Below, piece by piece: positions 7,575-17,217 of a DNA stretch of 64,000 nucleotides (within the stretch, counting starts at the first letter, position 1; the number at the start of each line of letters is the position of its first letter). The notes under the pieces are model-generated. The model worked only from the letters and a program-made list of their open reading frames with translations. It made no database searches and was not told where the DNA came from. The position numbers were made by a program, and so were the translations under genes. This DNA comes from Methylobacillus methanolivorans (GTDB taxonomy: Bacteria > Pseudomonadota > Gammaproteobacteria > Burkholderiales > Methylophilaceae), in the NCBI RefSeq assembly GCF_020531845.1, contig NZ_JAJAVF010000005.1:5524-69523 (forward strand), read 5' to 3'.

Positions 7575-10202
7575 TCAAGAAAAAGCGTCTTTAATCGCCT
7601 GCCAGTTCTTATTCTCTACCCAAGCAAAACGGCAACGACCTCCACTACGCCGTGCCCAAAGCTCCCCGATCCGCTTTTTCTCCTTGCTATCGGAGCCGTC
7701 CGCAATGTGGTCGCCCTTGTACTCAACAGCGAGAAATACCCCAGACTTCATTTTCACAACGAAGTCTGGATAGAACTTGTCCGACGCGGTCTGCAACCAG
7801 AAGGAAGTTGGCTTCTTCTCGACGTTCCGTACCCACCATTCGACATCTGCAAGTTGGTTGGCGATGAACTCGGCACACTCAAACTCTTCGCCCTTGGCCT
7901 TTAGATTCCCGATGACCGGGAAGAAATGGCGCTTCAAGGGAATAAACCCAGCATAAGGGATGTCGTAGGCGTATCTGCCCTGTTCGAACACCACTGCGTG
8001 CTCATCTCGAATCTCGAACCGACTATCGTCTCCCAGCAAATCCTCAAAGACCCTCTGTTTCGCGAGCTTCAGCCCGGCGACCAGTTTTCGCTCCAAGGCA
8101 CCTCTAAGCCGGAATTTTCGGTACGCCAGTTCGTCCAGTGTGAAGCCGCGCGACTCCATCAAGTAGGTCACCGCTGCATTCAGCCAGGCCGCTTTCTGAG
8201 GGCCATCTGCATAGGGAAAATAGATATTTCGATCCAGCCAATGCACCAGATCGGTAGCCTCCCAGCCTTGTTCATGCCCGAACAGCGCAAACTGGCTATC
8301 CAACCGGTCATAGACGTCGCACTCAATCCTCTCAAGCTGGGAAATGCTCAAGGACGCGCGGCGCATCGCCTCTACGTCATGAACGAACTCGGCTTCGGTC
8401 AGCTTGCAGTCGAACTCGTCAATCTCCCAGTCCGCGTCAAGAAGCGGCGTCTCATCGAAAACGTCAAAGAAACCTAGCTGGTTGAACGTCAGAAGAGGTA
8501 CAGAGGCTGACTGACCAAGTTCCGCAGGCGTCTTCTGGCGAGCAGGCGGCGCCGCTCTCACAGCCATCTGAGTATCCAATTGCTCCCGAACTGATTTGGC
8601 TACCTCAGGCTGCTTGAAGGTTTCGGCGATCTGCTTAAGCTGGGCGGCCGTCACCGATCCTTTCACCGTCAATGTGCCAGCTTCCGGGGATAGCTCCACC
8701 TTGTCTCGCACTGATTTCGGCAACGCCGCAATCGCGTCCTCGTCGGGCATCGCAACCGTGTCACCGACCTCCGGTAAGGGAATAGTGAGGTCGAGCTCGT
8801 TAGCGAACAGGCCTCCAAGCTCCCCATCATCCTCATCCTGGGTGCGAATCAGATCTTTGGTTTCGAGCCGCTCGAACCCGCTCTGCACGAGACCATCCTT
8901 GAGGTTCTGAACGGTGGCAGCAAGTTCGTTCGAAACTACGTAGGCATAGCTTCGATTCAGTGCCTCTCGCTGCTTCCTGGACACGTGCGGCATCCGTAGT
9001 ACGCGTCCCAGCACTTGCTCAACCGCGGTGGCCGATGTCGTATTTCGGAACGAGAATAGAACGTAGGCGTAGGGGCAATCCCACCCTTCACGCAGCTTAT
9101 CTACCGTGATGATGAACTGCGGATAATCCGGGTCGCCAAGCTTTTTGCCGCTCAGCTCATCCAAAGCGCCGGTCGCAATGGCAATCGAATCAGCCGGAAT
9201 GTTGAAATCGTCTATAAGGTGCTGACGCACCCGATCTGGCGTGAAGGTTTCCCGATCTTGAACTTTGCGCTCGGCCTGGATCAACATCACTACTGGGCTG
9301 ATGACTTCGCCAGTGAACTGTTGTTCTTCCGCTGCCTCGTTCTCAAGCTGTCGCAAGCGAGCGATCGCCTCAGTCAAGGAAACACGCCATTCCGGATGGA
9401 TTGCCAGTTCCAACGGCAGCTTCAGCATGTTCTCGGCTTGAAGGGTTGCGGCGGAAACGCTGCGCAAAACGTTGGATGGCTGGCTTGCTCGGTCTGGGGT
9501 TGCGGTAAGCTCAAGGATGCACGAGGGGTTCAGCCGAATCAGGGTATCTACCGCAAGCGGTGTTCCCTGGTTATGGGCCTCGTCCACGATAATGTAAGGA
9601 CGCCGCAGTCGAATCACATCAAGAAGCGAACAGTCCCCTTTTTGCGCACTGGAGGCGCCATCAAAATGAGGCATCAACGCCCCATTCTGCCTGTACACCC
9701 GAAGCCCATCTGCCGTGTCACGCTTAAAGCTCTGCATTGTTGCAACAATGATGGTGTTGCCGGTATTCAGCGTGGCAGGTAGAACGTAGAGAGCCTCGTC
9801 AATGTCAAGGACGTTTACGGCACCAAAGAGCTCCCGCATGTCCTCATGCAGAAGCTCCCCCTTGGTTTTTAGGGCGTACAGCGTTTGTTCTCGAATTGGG
9901 TCTGATGGTACCAGCCAAAGAATCACCGAATGATCCGTAGCCAAGAACGATTCGTTGACGCGTTTGATCGACTGGCCTGCAATGCGTGTCTTACCCCCGC
10001 CGGTGGGTACCCGCAAACATACGTACGGAACTTCATCCGCACCAGGAAGTGGATGGTATGGAAGTGCATGGCCGAAAAAGGCGGTAGTGCTCTCAGCAAA
10101 TGCAACGGCAGGACTCTTGACCTCTCGAGTACGAGCCAAAAAACTTGATAAGGCATCCAAAAGCTTCTGTTGATAATCCTTGAGGTTGTAAGTCAGAACC
10201 AT
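7575..10202 (-). CDS. res: Type III restriction endonuclease subunit Res
   Basis: An 875-aa translocase-nuclease that works with Mod to cut DNA near unmethylated asymmetric sites. The N-terminal SF2 helicase has Walker A VPTGGGKT (residues 65-72) and DEAH box IIVDEAHNQ (about 205-213). Helicase motif VI appears as EQVLGRVLRMP. The C-terminus carries the endonuclease motif YPDFVVK ... VEYKG, a PD-(D/E)xK site. Length is within the Res range. The start overlaps the end of mod by 10 bp, so the two subunits are translationally coupled. All motifs are intact. Confidence 0.95.
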   Translation of the reverse strand: MVLTYNLKDYQQKLLDALSSFLARTREVKSPAVAFAESTTAFFGHALPYHPLPGADEVPYVCLRVPTGGGKTRIAGQSIKRVNESFLATDHSVILWLVPSDPIREQTLYALKTKGELLHEDMRELFGAVNVLDIDEALYVLPATLNTGNTIIVATMQSFKRDTADGLRVYRQNGALMPHFDGASSAQKGDCSLLDVIRLRRPYIIVDEAHNQGTPLAVDTLIRLNPSCILELTATPDRASQPSNVLRSVSAATLQAENMLKLPLELAIHPEWRVSLTEAIARLRQLENEAAEEQQFTGEVISPVVMLIQAERKVQDRETFTPDRVRQHLIDDFNIPADSIAIATGALDELSGKKLGDPDYPQFIITVDKLREGWDCPYAYVLFSFRNTTSATAVEQVLGRVLRMPHVSRKQREALNRSYAYVVSNELAATVQNLKDGLVQSGFERLETKDLIRTQDEDDGELGGLFANELDLTIPLPEVGDTVAMPDEDAIAALPKSVRDKVELSPEAGTLTVKGSVTAAQLKQIAETFKQPEVAKSVREQLDTQMAVRAAPPARQKTPAELGQSASVPLLTFNQLGFFDVFDETPLLDADWEIDEFDCKLTEAEFVHDVEAMRRASLSISQLERIECDVYDRLDSQFALFGHEQGWEATDLVHWLDRNIYFPYADGPQKAAWLNAAVTYLMESRGFTLDELAYRKFRLRGALERKLVAGLKLAKQRVFEDLLGDDSRFEIRDEHAVVFEQGRYAYDIPYAGFIPLKRHFFPVIGNLKAKGEEFECAEFIANQLADVEWWVRNVEKKPTSFWLQTASDKFYPDFVVKMKSGVFLAVEYKGDHIADGSDSKEKKRIGELWARRSGGRCRFAWVENKNWQAIKDAFS

Positions 10203-11944
10203 GTTTTAACCGCCAATTCATAGGGAAGCTGGTGGAAAGTTATGCCAAGTTTTACCAGCTTTGATTTATCGAAGCGAGTCCGTGCTCCATAAACGACCAT
10301 CGGACCGTCAAACTCCGGAACCTGTTTTTTCAGGTATGCGAAAGTTCGCGAGTTAAGAACATTCCCGCCTGTATCTGCCTTATCTTTAAGAATGCCGTTG
10401 TACAGCAAGAAGATCGCTCGACCTTTATGAAGTCCTAGATATGGAGTGGGCTTCTCATGATTTTTCAGCGCTGAGTCGATAACACCAGTCCCCGTCTCCA
10501 TAAACCAGACAAACTCTGCCAACTGGTCGAAACCAATATCTGGTCGAATCTGACCATCGGCCGAAAAGAGTGGATCAGCCGACAATCGGAAAAATTGGAA
10601 ACCACCTCCCAGGCCCTCAACATGTTCGCCTTTTACATTTTTATAGCCTTGAGATGCCTTTCTCAAGCGATCAGCCGTGATGTTTTCAGCAATACTGGAT
10701 TTCATCTCCGCCAATATGAAGCGTCGATTACCGCCATCCGCAGCATTAAGCTTCAAGATCGCGTGACCAGTGGTACCAGAACCAGCAAATGAATCAAGAA
10801 CTATGTCATCACCGCTAGTGGTGAAGCTTAATAGCTCTTCAATTAATTCTGTAGGTTTTGGGAAGTCGAAGGGTCGCTTATCCCCAGGGAACATGTCCTT
10901 AATTTCGTTAGTACCGGCACGTCCGTCCAACTCAAAAAGACTGGAAAGCTTTGCCCTATAATCTTTAACGTAGACTTTCAACTCAATTAGTTTTGTCTCA
11001 TCATCGCCAAAAATAATACGTTTTTCCTCTAACAATCGGTTCATAGTTTCCGGAGGAAAACGGTATCCCATCATCGGCTGCGTGCAAGGCTTACCTGTGC
11101 TGGGATGAATGACATCGTATCTATAGCCCTCTTTACCTGGGTTATGCACGCTGCGCATTCCGGTGTAAATGCCCCCTGAGTCTATGAACTTATAATCTTG
11201 AAATGGCCACAACTGGTCTTTGTTTTTTCTAAACCATTTTGTATATTCAGCCTGTAGAACTTCCTGGTCCCCGTAATTCTGAATGAAAGAATCCCCAACC
11301 TCAAGCAATCTTGACTTTACCGTCAGATTGGTCGACTTCCACTCTTTCGGAAGTCGCTCTTTCTTGCGGGCATAGCACAAAATATATTCGTGTTCGATTG
11401 CGATATTCGTAGGGTTGTTGTCGGTCACGTTTTTCCAAACAACAGTTCCGACTCGATTTGACACTCCAAATATTTCATCCAGCAATAAGCGCAAACTTGC
11501 GTACTCATTTTCGTCGATGCTGACTAAGATCACCCCGTCTTCACGCAAAAATTGCTTTAACAAGAAAAGGCGGGGATACATCATGCAGAGCCATTTATCA
11601 TGACGAGATAAATCCTCTGCTTCAGCGCCGACAACCTTTCCTAACCATGCAACGATTTCAGGGCTAGTGACGTTATCGTTGTAGACCCATCCAGTACGAC
11701 TGCCTCGCTCATCTCGATCATCGACGCCTGTGTTATACGGGGGATCGATATATACGCATTTCACTTTTCCTGCGTAGAGTGGAAGTAGTGCTTTCAGCGC
11801 ATGCAGATTGTCTCCTTGGACAAGCAAGTTCCCGCTTTCCGCATCACCGCACGACAATTCAGGTACTGGCTCCAACAGGCGGAATGGCACCTCCCTGTGA
11901 TGAGTTTCAACAGCCTCTTTTCCGATCCAGTTCAACGTTGGCAT
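10193..11944 (-). CDS. mod: Type III DNA methyltransferase subunit Mod
   Basis: A 583-aa N6-adenine methyltransferase that also supplies sequence recognition for Res. Motif IV is DPPYNTG (67-73) and motif I, LDSFAGSGTTGHA, lies near residue 380. This order, with the catalytic motif before the SAM-binding one, is that of the beta class. The variable stretch between them (about 150-330) should hold the target-recognition domain. The mod coding sequence is noticeably more A/T-rich than res, especially in its middle. It is the second gene after the WYL regulator on the same strand, with a 78-bp gap. Confidence 0.95.
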   Translation of the reverse strand: MPTLNWIGKEAVETHHREVPFRLLEPVPELSCGDAESGNLLVQGDNLHALKALLPLYAGKVKCVYIDPPYNTGVDDRDERGSRTGWVYNDNVTSPEIVAWLGKVVGAEAEDLSRHDKWLCMMYPRLFLLKQFLREDGVILVSIDENEYASLRLLLDEIFGVSNRVGTVVWKNVTDNNPTNIAIEHEYILCYARKKERLPKEWKSTNLTVKSRLLEVGDSFIQNYGDQEVLQAEYTKWFRKNKDQLWPFQDYKFIDSGGIYTGMRSVHNPGKEGYRYDVIHPSTGKPCTQPMMGYRFPPETMNRLLEEKRIIFGDDETKLIELKVYVKDYRAKLSSLFELDGRAGTNEIKDMFPGDKRPFDFPKPTELIEELLSFTTSGDDIVLDSFAGSGTTGHAILKLNAADGGNRRFILAEMKSSIAENITADRLRKASQGYKNVKGEHVEGLGGGFQFFRLSADPLFSADGQIRPDIGFDQLAEFVWFMETGTGVIDSALKNHEKPTPYLGLHKGRAIFLLYNGILKDKADTGGNVLNSRTFAYLKKQVPEFDGPMVVYGARTRFDKSKLVKLGITFHQLPYELAVKTWF

Positions 11945-12022
11945 TCAATTCTCAAATCTTATATTTTCTGATTAATCGCGCTTTTCACGCCTGCACTTTA
12001 TTTCAAATAGCGACAATGCCAG

Positions 12023-12964
12023 CTACAACGCTTTGATCGGAGCGTTGGGTGCATCTGGCCTAGGATCGCGATATCCTGGAGCCAATCGTGCATTGCTTGC
12101 TCCGTACAGTGCCAGAGGATCCTTCAGCCAAAGAGCATACTCAAGCCCTTCAAGGCTGTGATCAGGAGAACAGTCGATCGTAGACATACGTAGCATGTAG
12201 CCCGCATTCGCTGCCCGGACTTTGACATGCAGGACACCCTCAGGCATGTCGTAATCCATCATCACCACCTCGGGGCGTGGGTGGTTTGGATGTGGGACCA
12301 GCTCAAGCTCAATGATCCGATTCCACTGGACGTCCTTTTCGACTTTCTCTTCCTCGCCGATGAGGCTCTCCTCTAAAACGACGGGACTTTCCATACGAGT
12401 GAGGACGAAATCACGGAATCCTTTACGCCTGCGATCAAAGGCCCGCACGTGCCATCTAATGCCGATGTCGACAAGGGCTATGGGAACGATCTCGCGTTCA
12501 GTACGACCACTTTCTACTGATGTGTAGACCAGCTTGACCGCCTTGCCGCGGTTGATAGCACGCGTAATAGGCGCCAAGACTGACATCTTGGGCTGATTCA
12601 GCGCTGTAGGAAATTCGCATCGGACCATCGACTTCAGGGAATCTCCCACCCCTTCACCAAACCCATGGGACAACGCGGTTAGTACGCGTTGCGGGGAATG
12701 GTCGAACAGAGGAACAAAGCTCTCCGTAGGGCGATAAACCTTGTCGACATTGTCAAGAATCAGGTTTTCAGGCGCGATCTCCCTGTACTGCGCGATGTCA
12801 CGAGTAGCCGCAGCTGGACCAGTGCCAAAGCGGCCTACTACATCAGCACGTCGCAACTCCCCGAGGAAGTACAACTTGAAATCTATATGCGACAGGCGCT
12901 CACGCTGAGCTTGAGTCAGCTCATCCAGTAGCGCGCGTCGCTGTTCATTCGTGTTTGTAGTCAT
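12023..12964 (-). CDS. WYL-domain transcriptional regulator, BrxR/CapW type
   Basis: About 313 aa. The N-terminus (SHIDFKLYFLGELRRADVV ... GPAAATRDIAQY) is the winged HTH of the BrxR/CapW family. A WYL domain follows (KLVYTSVESG, WHVRAFDRR, GFRDFVLTRM), then a C-terminal WCX-like extension. Family members bind palindromes upstream of CBASS and BREX operons and are thought to release them on sensing a ligand bound by WYL. Here it heads the minus-strand R-M/ABC-3C operon and faces the CBASS operon across a palindromic region. The start at 12964 (MTTNTNEQ) was preferred because the upstream in-frame residues MVCYYFG look non-coding; 12985 is possible. Neither has a strong Shine-Dalgarno. Confidence 0.9.
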   Translation of the reverse strand: MTTNTNEQRRALLDELTQAQRERLSHIDFKLYFLGELRRADVVGRFGTGPAAATRDIAQYREIAPENLILDNVDKVYRPTESFVPLFDHSPQRVLTALSHGFGEGVGDSLKSMVRCEFPTALNQPKMSVLAPITRAINRGKAVKLVYTSVESGRTEREIVPIALVDIGIRWHVRAFDRRRKGFRDFVLTRMESPVVLEESLIGEEEKVEKDVQWNRIIELELVPHPNHPRPEVVMMDYDMPEGVLHVKVRAANAGYMLRMSTIDCSPDHSLEGLEYALWLKDPLALYGASNARLAPGYRDPRPDAPNAPIKAL

Positions 12965-13004
12965 CCCGAAATAATAACAAACCATGGGACATAAGGCGAT
13001 ATAT

Positions 13005-13034
13005 TTAGATGCTTGATCTAATCATTTTGATGAT
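13005..13034. promoter_or_regulatory. Two adjacent inverted repeats, candidate WYL-regulator operators
   Basis: In the gap between the divergent WYL and CBASS operons there is TTAGAT-gcttg-ATCTAA (13005-13021) directly followed by ATCAT-tttg-ATGAT (13021-13034). WYL regulators of this type usually bind such palindromes in their own promoter. The site could control both directions at once. Binding is inferred. Confidence 0.5.
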
Positions 13035-13070
13035 GTAAAGTGATCGAATAAAACATGAATGGAGGCTTCT

Positions 13071-13247
13071 ATGGCAAAAAACAATCCCATCGGCGACGGC
13101 CGTCGAGTTGGCGCAGTGCGAGACCGCAGCCAAACCCAGACCCCATCCGGTCATTACGTCAAACGTGATACCGAAACAGGCCGCTTCCTGGACGTCAAGA
13201 CGTCTGACAAGACCCCGTTCAAGGGTGTACGTCGCGAGAAACGGTGA
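13071..13247 (+). CDS. Small basic protein (58 aa) at the head of the CBASS operon
   Basis: The ATG at 13071 is preceded by a clear GGAGG (13061-13065); the in-frame ATG at 13059 lies upstream of that site. The product is short, charged and Gly/Arg/Lys-rich (NPIGDGRRVGAVRDRSQ, KRDTETGRF, TPFKGVRREK) with no membrane segment. The family function is not known to me. It is the first gene after the palindromic region, about 120 bp before the CapV start, so it should be transcribed with the CBASS genes. It could be an accessory or an antitoxin-like factor; nothing in the sequence decides this. Confidence 0.7.
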   Translation: MAKNNPIGDGRRVGAVRDRSQTQTPSGHYVKRDTETGRFLDVKTSDKTPFKGVRREKR

Positions 13248-13368
13248 CCTGCATGCTAGATCAACGTCCATCTTGCACAGCACAGGCGGCTCGCCCGCCC
13301 CTGGCAAATCCCCTCCTGACCGAGCCTCTGCGCTGGTCCAACTTGCTCGCGATGAAGGAGAAATCCGG

Positions 13369-14445
13369 ATGTTGACTGAGCACGACACTCATTTGCCGAA
13401 CCTGGGCACAGAGCCTAGTCATGATCTGGGAAGCCAGACTGGCGCTACAGCTCCCTTCCATGTTTTAGCGCTATCCGGCGGTGGCTTCCGGGGGCTGTAC
13501 ACCGCTACCGTCTTGAAGCATCTGGAAGAGCAGCTAGGAACACCGCTGGCCAAGCGGTTCGATTTGATCTGCGGAACCTCAGCTGGTGGATTGCTTGCTT
13601 TGGGGCTCGCAGCCGAGATTCCAGCTCCCCAGCTGCAAGACATGTTCGAGCACCATGGCAGTCGCATTTTTGGTGGCTCGACGGGGGCCCGACGTTTTTT
13701 CCCTCAAATCTTCAAAGCCAAGTATTCGCCTGACGGATTAAAGGCTGTCCTGACCGAAAATTTTGGCGATCTCACCCTTGGCGACCTGAAGCACCGCGTA
13801 CTTATCCCGACGGTTAATTACTCCAAGGGTAACGGGCAGTTCTTCAAGACGCCGCACTCACCAAGGTTCTTCATGGACTACAAGCACAAGCTTGTAGACA
13901 TTGGATTGGCAACTGCTGCGGCTCCAACCTACTTCCCGCTGCACGCCATCGGAGAAGAAGGCGTCTTTGCTGATGGAGGGCTGGTCGGCAACTCTCCCGG
14001 CTTCTTTGGCTTACATGAGGCCCACCATGCCTTGGGAGTGCCGCGCGGGAAAGGAAACGTCCGAGTCCTTGCGATTGGAACGATGACCCTGGGGGCAACG
14101 AAGAGTGGCAGCACAGGCCTTGACTGGGGTATCAAACAATGGGGAGCACGAATCTTCGACCTCGTCATTTCTTCGCAAGAGCACTCTGTCGACGCGATGC
14201 TGAGCCATCTGCTGGATGAAGATTATGTCCGGATAGATGACCCCGCCACACCAGACCAGAGCAAGGACATCGCAGCTCTGGATGTGGTCAGTTCGGCCTC
14301 CATCCAAGTGCTGAAGAGCCGAGGAACACAGGCCGCCCGTCGGGCGCTGGGTGATAAAGCACTGACGCCATTCTTGAATCACACCGCCGCTACCCCCGTG
14401 TTCTTCCACGGGCCTAACAAAACCCTGGAGAACCACCATGCTTAA
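13369..14445 (+). CDS. capV: CBASS effector CapV, cGAMP-activated patatin-like phospholipase
   Basis: A 358-aa patatin-fold lipase expected to degrade the inner membrane when bound by cyclic dinucleotide, killing the infected cell. It shows the oxyanion loop GGGFRG (about residue 36), the nucleophile elbow GTSAG (Ser about 70) and the catalytic Asp in ADGG (about 202). Length matches the V. cholerae CapV class. The frame is open from 13108, but the start at 13369 has AAGGAG 8 bp upstream and begins just before conserved sequence, so it was chosen. The stop overlaps the cyclase start by 8 bp. Confidence 0.93.
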   Translation: MLTEHDTHLPNLGTEPSHDLGSQTGATAPFHVLALSGGGFRGLYTATVLKHLEEQLGTPLAKRFDLICGTSAGGLLALGLAAEIPAPQLQDMFEHHGSRIFGGSTGARRFFPQIFKAKYSPDGLKAVLTENFGDLTLGDLKHRVLIPTVNYSKGNGQFFKTPHSPRFFMDYKHKLVDIGLATAAAPTYFPLHAIGEEGVFADGGLVGNSPGFFGLHEAHHALGVPRGKGNVRVLAIGTMTLGATKSGSTGLDWGIKQWGARIFDLVISSQEHSVDAMLSHLLDEDYVRIDDPATPDQSKDIAALDVVSSASIQVLKSRGTQAARRALGDKALTPFLNHTAATPVFFHGPNKTLENHHA

Positions 14446-15577
14446 TCTGAGCTCTCTCTTCTACTCTGGCGTGGAACAGCCTACGCTCCTGGATAACATC
14501 ACCCTTTCGGATCGGCGTTGCGAGTTCATCCTCGAAGCCAAGGAAGCTATCCGTGCCCAGTTGCGCACGGGGCTCCCGGCCGTTCTTAAAGAGCTCGGGC
14601 ACCCAGGGGCGGCGGTTCAACCGCGCTTCTTCACGCAAGGATCTTGGGCATACAAGACGCTCAACGCACCTGCGCACCCTGAACAACAAGCGGACATTGA
14701 TGATGGCGCCTACCTGCCGCTGAGTTTCATGCGGCTCACCTCGAAGCCGAGCGTAGCCAGCAAGGTGTTTTTCGCGGCAGCTGAAACAGCCCTGATGCCG
14801 CTGGTTCAAGAACGCAAATGGCGCCTCATTACTGACAAGCCAACGTGCATTCGTATTGAAATAGCTGAGTTCGCGCACATCGACGTGCCTTTGTATGCAA
14901 TTCCAGACGACCAGTTTGAGCAGCTGCGCAAAGCCGCTCTGTCTGCGCACGGCTACTACGCGCTTGATGAGGCAATGAAACGCGCCGAGCGCGATGCTTG
15001 GACCGAACTACCGCACGACCAGGTGCTCCTCGCTCACCGTGAAGACGACTGGTTTAAGTCTGACCCACGACCAGTAAAACGGTGGTTCCTCGGCGAGGTA
15101 GATCGACACGGCGAGCAATTCCGTAGGGTTGTTCGCTATCTCAAGTCTTTTAGGGACTGGCAGTGGGCGCAGGGTGGCCCTTCATCGATTCTTCTTATGG
15201 CTGCGGCGGCTCCTTTATTCGAGTCTCGTGATCGCAGAGACGACCTTGCCTTACTCGACCTGCTTGATAAGCTGCCAGGGGCCCTGCGACAAGGCGTTCT
15301 TTGCCCGACAGACCCCAATGAGTCGCTAACGGATCGCCTCGGAGCGCCCGGAGTTGAGGATGCCGCCAAAAAGCTGGAGCAGCTTGAGAAGTCGCTGCGA
15401 GGCGCGATTCACGCAAGCTCGCCAAGCCAAGCACTTAGCTGGGCACGCGAGCAGTTCGGACCAAGGTTCCCGAATGACCCTGAGCGCGTCAAAGTAAGTT
15501 CCGCTACAGCAGTGGTCCAAGCCACTCCGGCAGCGATTGTTTCAACGCCACTCGTAGGACGCACGCAGGCAGGCTGA
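14438..15577 (+). CDS. dncV: CBASS cyclic dinucleotide synthase, DncV-like CD-NTase
   Basis: A 379-aa CD-NTase of the DncV type. It has the nucleotidyltransferase motif GSWAYKT (about 68-74), the metal-binding DIDDG (D86, D88) and a third acid in HIDVPLY (about D149). Family members make cGAMP or a related cyclic dinucleotide when phage infection is sensed. It lies between the lipase and the ubiquitin-like ligation gene, exactly as in the V. cholerae system. Its C-terminus would be the substrate that Cap2 ligates to a target. The stop is coupled to the Cap2 start (ATGA). The product nucleotide is inferred from the family. Confidence 0.92.
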   Translation: MLNLSSLFYSGVEQPTLLDNITLSDRRCEFILEAKEAIRAQLRTGLPAVLKELGHPGAAVQPRFFTQGSWAYKTLNAPAHPEQQADIDDGAYLPLSFMRLTSKPSVASKVFFAAAETALMPLVQERKWRLITDKPTCIRIEIAEFAHIDVPLYAIPDDQFEQLRKAALSAHGYYALDEAMKRAERDAWTELPHDQVLLAHREDDWFKSDPRPVKRWFLGEVDRHGEQFRRVVRYLKSFRDWQWAQGGPSSILLMAAAAPLFESRDRRDDLALLDLLDKLPGALRQGVLCPTDPNESLTDRLGAPGVEDAAKKLEQLEKSLRGAIHASSPSQALSWAREQFGPRFPNDPERVKVSSATAVVQATPAAIVSTPLVGRTQAG

Positions 15578-17217
15578 TGAACGACGAGACACAGCTGTCT
15601 AAGCTCACCCGCGCGATGAAATCGCGAGGGTTCACCTACCTAGGACGGGATGCGGGCGATTGGCTAGCGTTCAAGGGCGCATTGACAGCAGCAGGTACCA
15701 CTCATGCAGCGCATGTAGCTGTTGATCCGACTGGGGTGGATCTTCCTAGGATTGGTGTAGAGCTGCCACTGGGAACACCGAATGTTTTGGCCCATGTCGG
15801 TGCTAACGGCCAAATCTGTTACGCCGCTCAAGGGAGCGTCGTACTGGATATTTTTGACATCGCTGGCCAGGCGCTGGGCTGCATTGATCGGGCCGAAGAA
15901 ATCTTGGATCTTTCGTTGAGAGGCAAGATGGATCAGGACCTAGAGGACGAGTTCTTCGCGTTCTGGCACGGTGATCTCTGCTTTCTCGACATCTACCCCG
16001 GCGATCCTGGGGCACTCGACATCCTGTTTGCCAAGCGCGGCAATGCTGGAACAAGCGTCGTATTTGTCACAAACGATGTAACCCGCACTCGAGAGAAGCT
16101 TCAGGCCATGTCGCTCCAAGAGCGAGAAGTACTGAAGGGAGCTGCCTTCAGGGTAAGCACTTCCGCCAAACCAAAACCGTCACAAGGTGTGTGGCCCCCT
16201 CCAACGGTAGCTGCGCTATTGAAATGGCAGGGACTGCTTGATCCGTCGGCAAAGCGCAACATAGAACGCCGACTGCTTCAATCGATTGCCTCCAGGCGAA
16301 ACGCATCACTGTGCGTCATAGATTCGCCACTTACACAGTACGCTTTCTGGACGGATTTCGAAACCGTGGATGATCAGGTCAATCGATCACGGCAAGATCC
16401 AAGAGTAAAGCTCTATTCCTCGAAAGTGTATCCAATGATTTCGATCAGAATGGACGACAAATACGTCGCCGAACGCAACGTGCCAGAGAGTCCAACTCTC
16501 GCCGGCAAGCGCATCGCCCTTATTGGGTGCGGCACCATAGGAGGCTTCCTGGCGGAATTGCTGGTGAAGGCTGGCGCCGGCCTGAATGATGGAGAGTTGG
16601 CTCTCATTGATCCGGATATCCTGCTCCCGCAAAATGTCGGCAGACACCGCCTAGGCCTAAATCGGGCATTGCAGTACAAGTCCAATGCGCTAAAAGAAGA
16701 GCTTTCCCTCGCAGCTCCGACAGCCAAGGTACGAAGCTTACCCGTGAAAGCGGAGGAAGCCGACTTGAACTCCTTCGATTTGATCATCAATGCAAGCGGA
16801 GAAGAGGCCTTGGGCCACTACCTCACACGTACGTCCACTGATTCGGGGAATTTTGTCCCGACTCTGTCGGTTTGGGTTGATGGTCCCGGAGTCGCAGTAC
16901 GAGCACTGTTTCGGGATACTACGCAAGCAGCATGTACTCGCTGCCTTTCCGACACCCATCGAACCTCGCTCTATCCTGTAGTGAATGAGCCAGTGCCGAT
17001 CGAGTTGGCGGGGCACGGATGCGAAAGCTTGTACGTACCTTTCCCTGCCAGCGTCTCGGTTCAGGCCGCGTGTCTGGCTATCGAAATGGCAACCAGTTGG
17101 GTGGCGAACCAACCTAGCCCACGGCTGCGTACCCGAGTGACTCGACACGGATTCAGTCAAGCAGCACCAGATGGAGATCCAGTGCGGCAACCCACGTGTG
17201 CAGCATGCCATTCGTAA
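15577..17217 (+). CDS. cap2: CBASS Cap2, E2-E1 ubiquitin-transfer-like enzyme
   Basis: A 546-aa protein. The C-terminal half is a ThiF/E1 domain with the dinucleotide motif LIGCGTIGG (about 317) and the acid cluster LALIDPD. A CTRCLSD string about 450 residues in may include zinc or thioester cysteines. The N-terminal half matches the E2-like domain of Cap2 (IGVELPLGTPN ... GQICY), the Cys being a candidate E2 nucleophile. Cap2 joins the C-terminus of the cyclase to a partner and primes it. The stop overlaps the start of Cap3. Confidence 0.92.
   Translation: MNDETQLSKLTRAMKSRGFTYLGRDAGDWLAFKGALTAAGTTHAAHVAVDPTGVDLPRIGVELPLGTPNVLAHVGANGQICYAAQGSVVLDIFDIAGQALGCIDRAEEILDLSLRGKMDQDLEDEFFAFWHGDLCFLDIYPGDPGALDILFAKRGNAGTSVVFVTNDVTRTREKLQAMSLQEREVLKGAAFRVSTSAKPKPSQGVWPPPTVAALLKWQGLLDPSAKRNIERRLLQSIASRRNASLCVIDSPLTQYAFWTDFETVDDQVNRSRQDPRVKLYSSKVYPMISIRMDDKYVAERNVPESPTLAGKRIALIGCGTIGGFLAELLVKAGAGLNDGELALIDPDILLPQNVGRHRLGLNRALQYKSNALKEELSLAAPTAKVRSLPVKAEEADLNSFDLIINASGEEALGHYLTRTSTDSGNFVPTLSVWVDGPGVAVRALFRDTTQAACTRCLSDTHRTSLYPVVNEPVPIELAGHGCESLYVPFPASVSVQAACLAIEMATSWVANQPSPRLRTRVTRHGFSQAAPDGDPVRQPTCAACHS

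Noticed and set aside
13108..13368. An 87-codon N-terminal extension of CapV
   Set aside because: It overlaps the 58-aa gene in another frame, is not lipase-like, and a good Shine-Dalgarno precedes ATG 13369.
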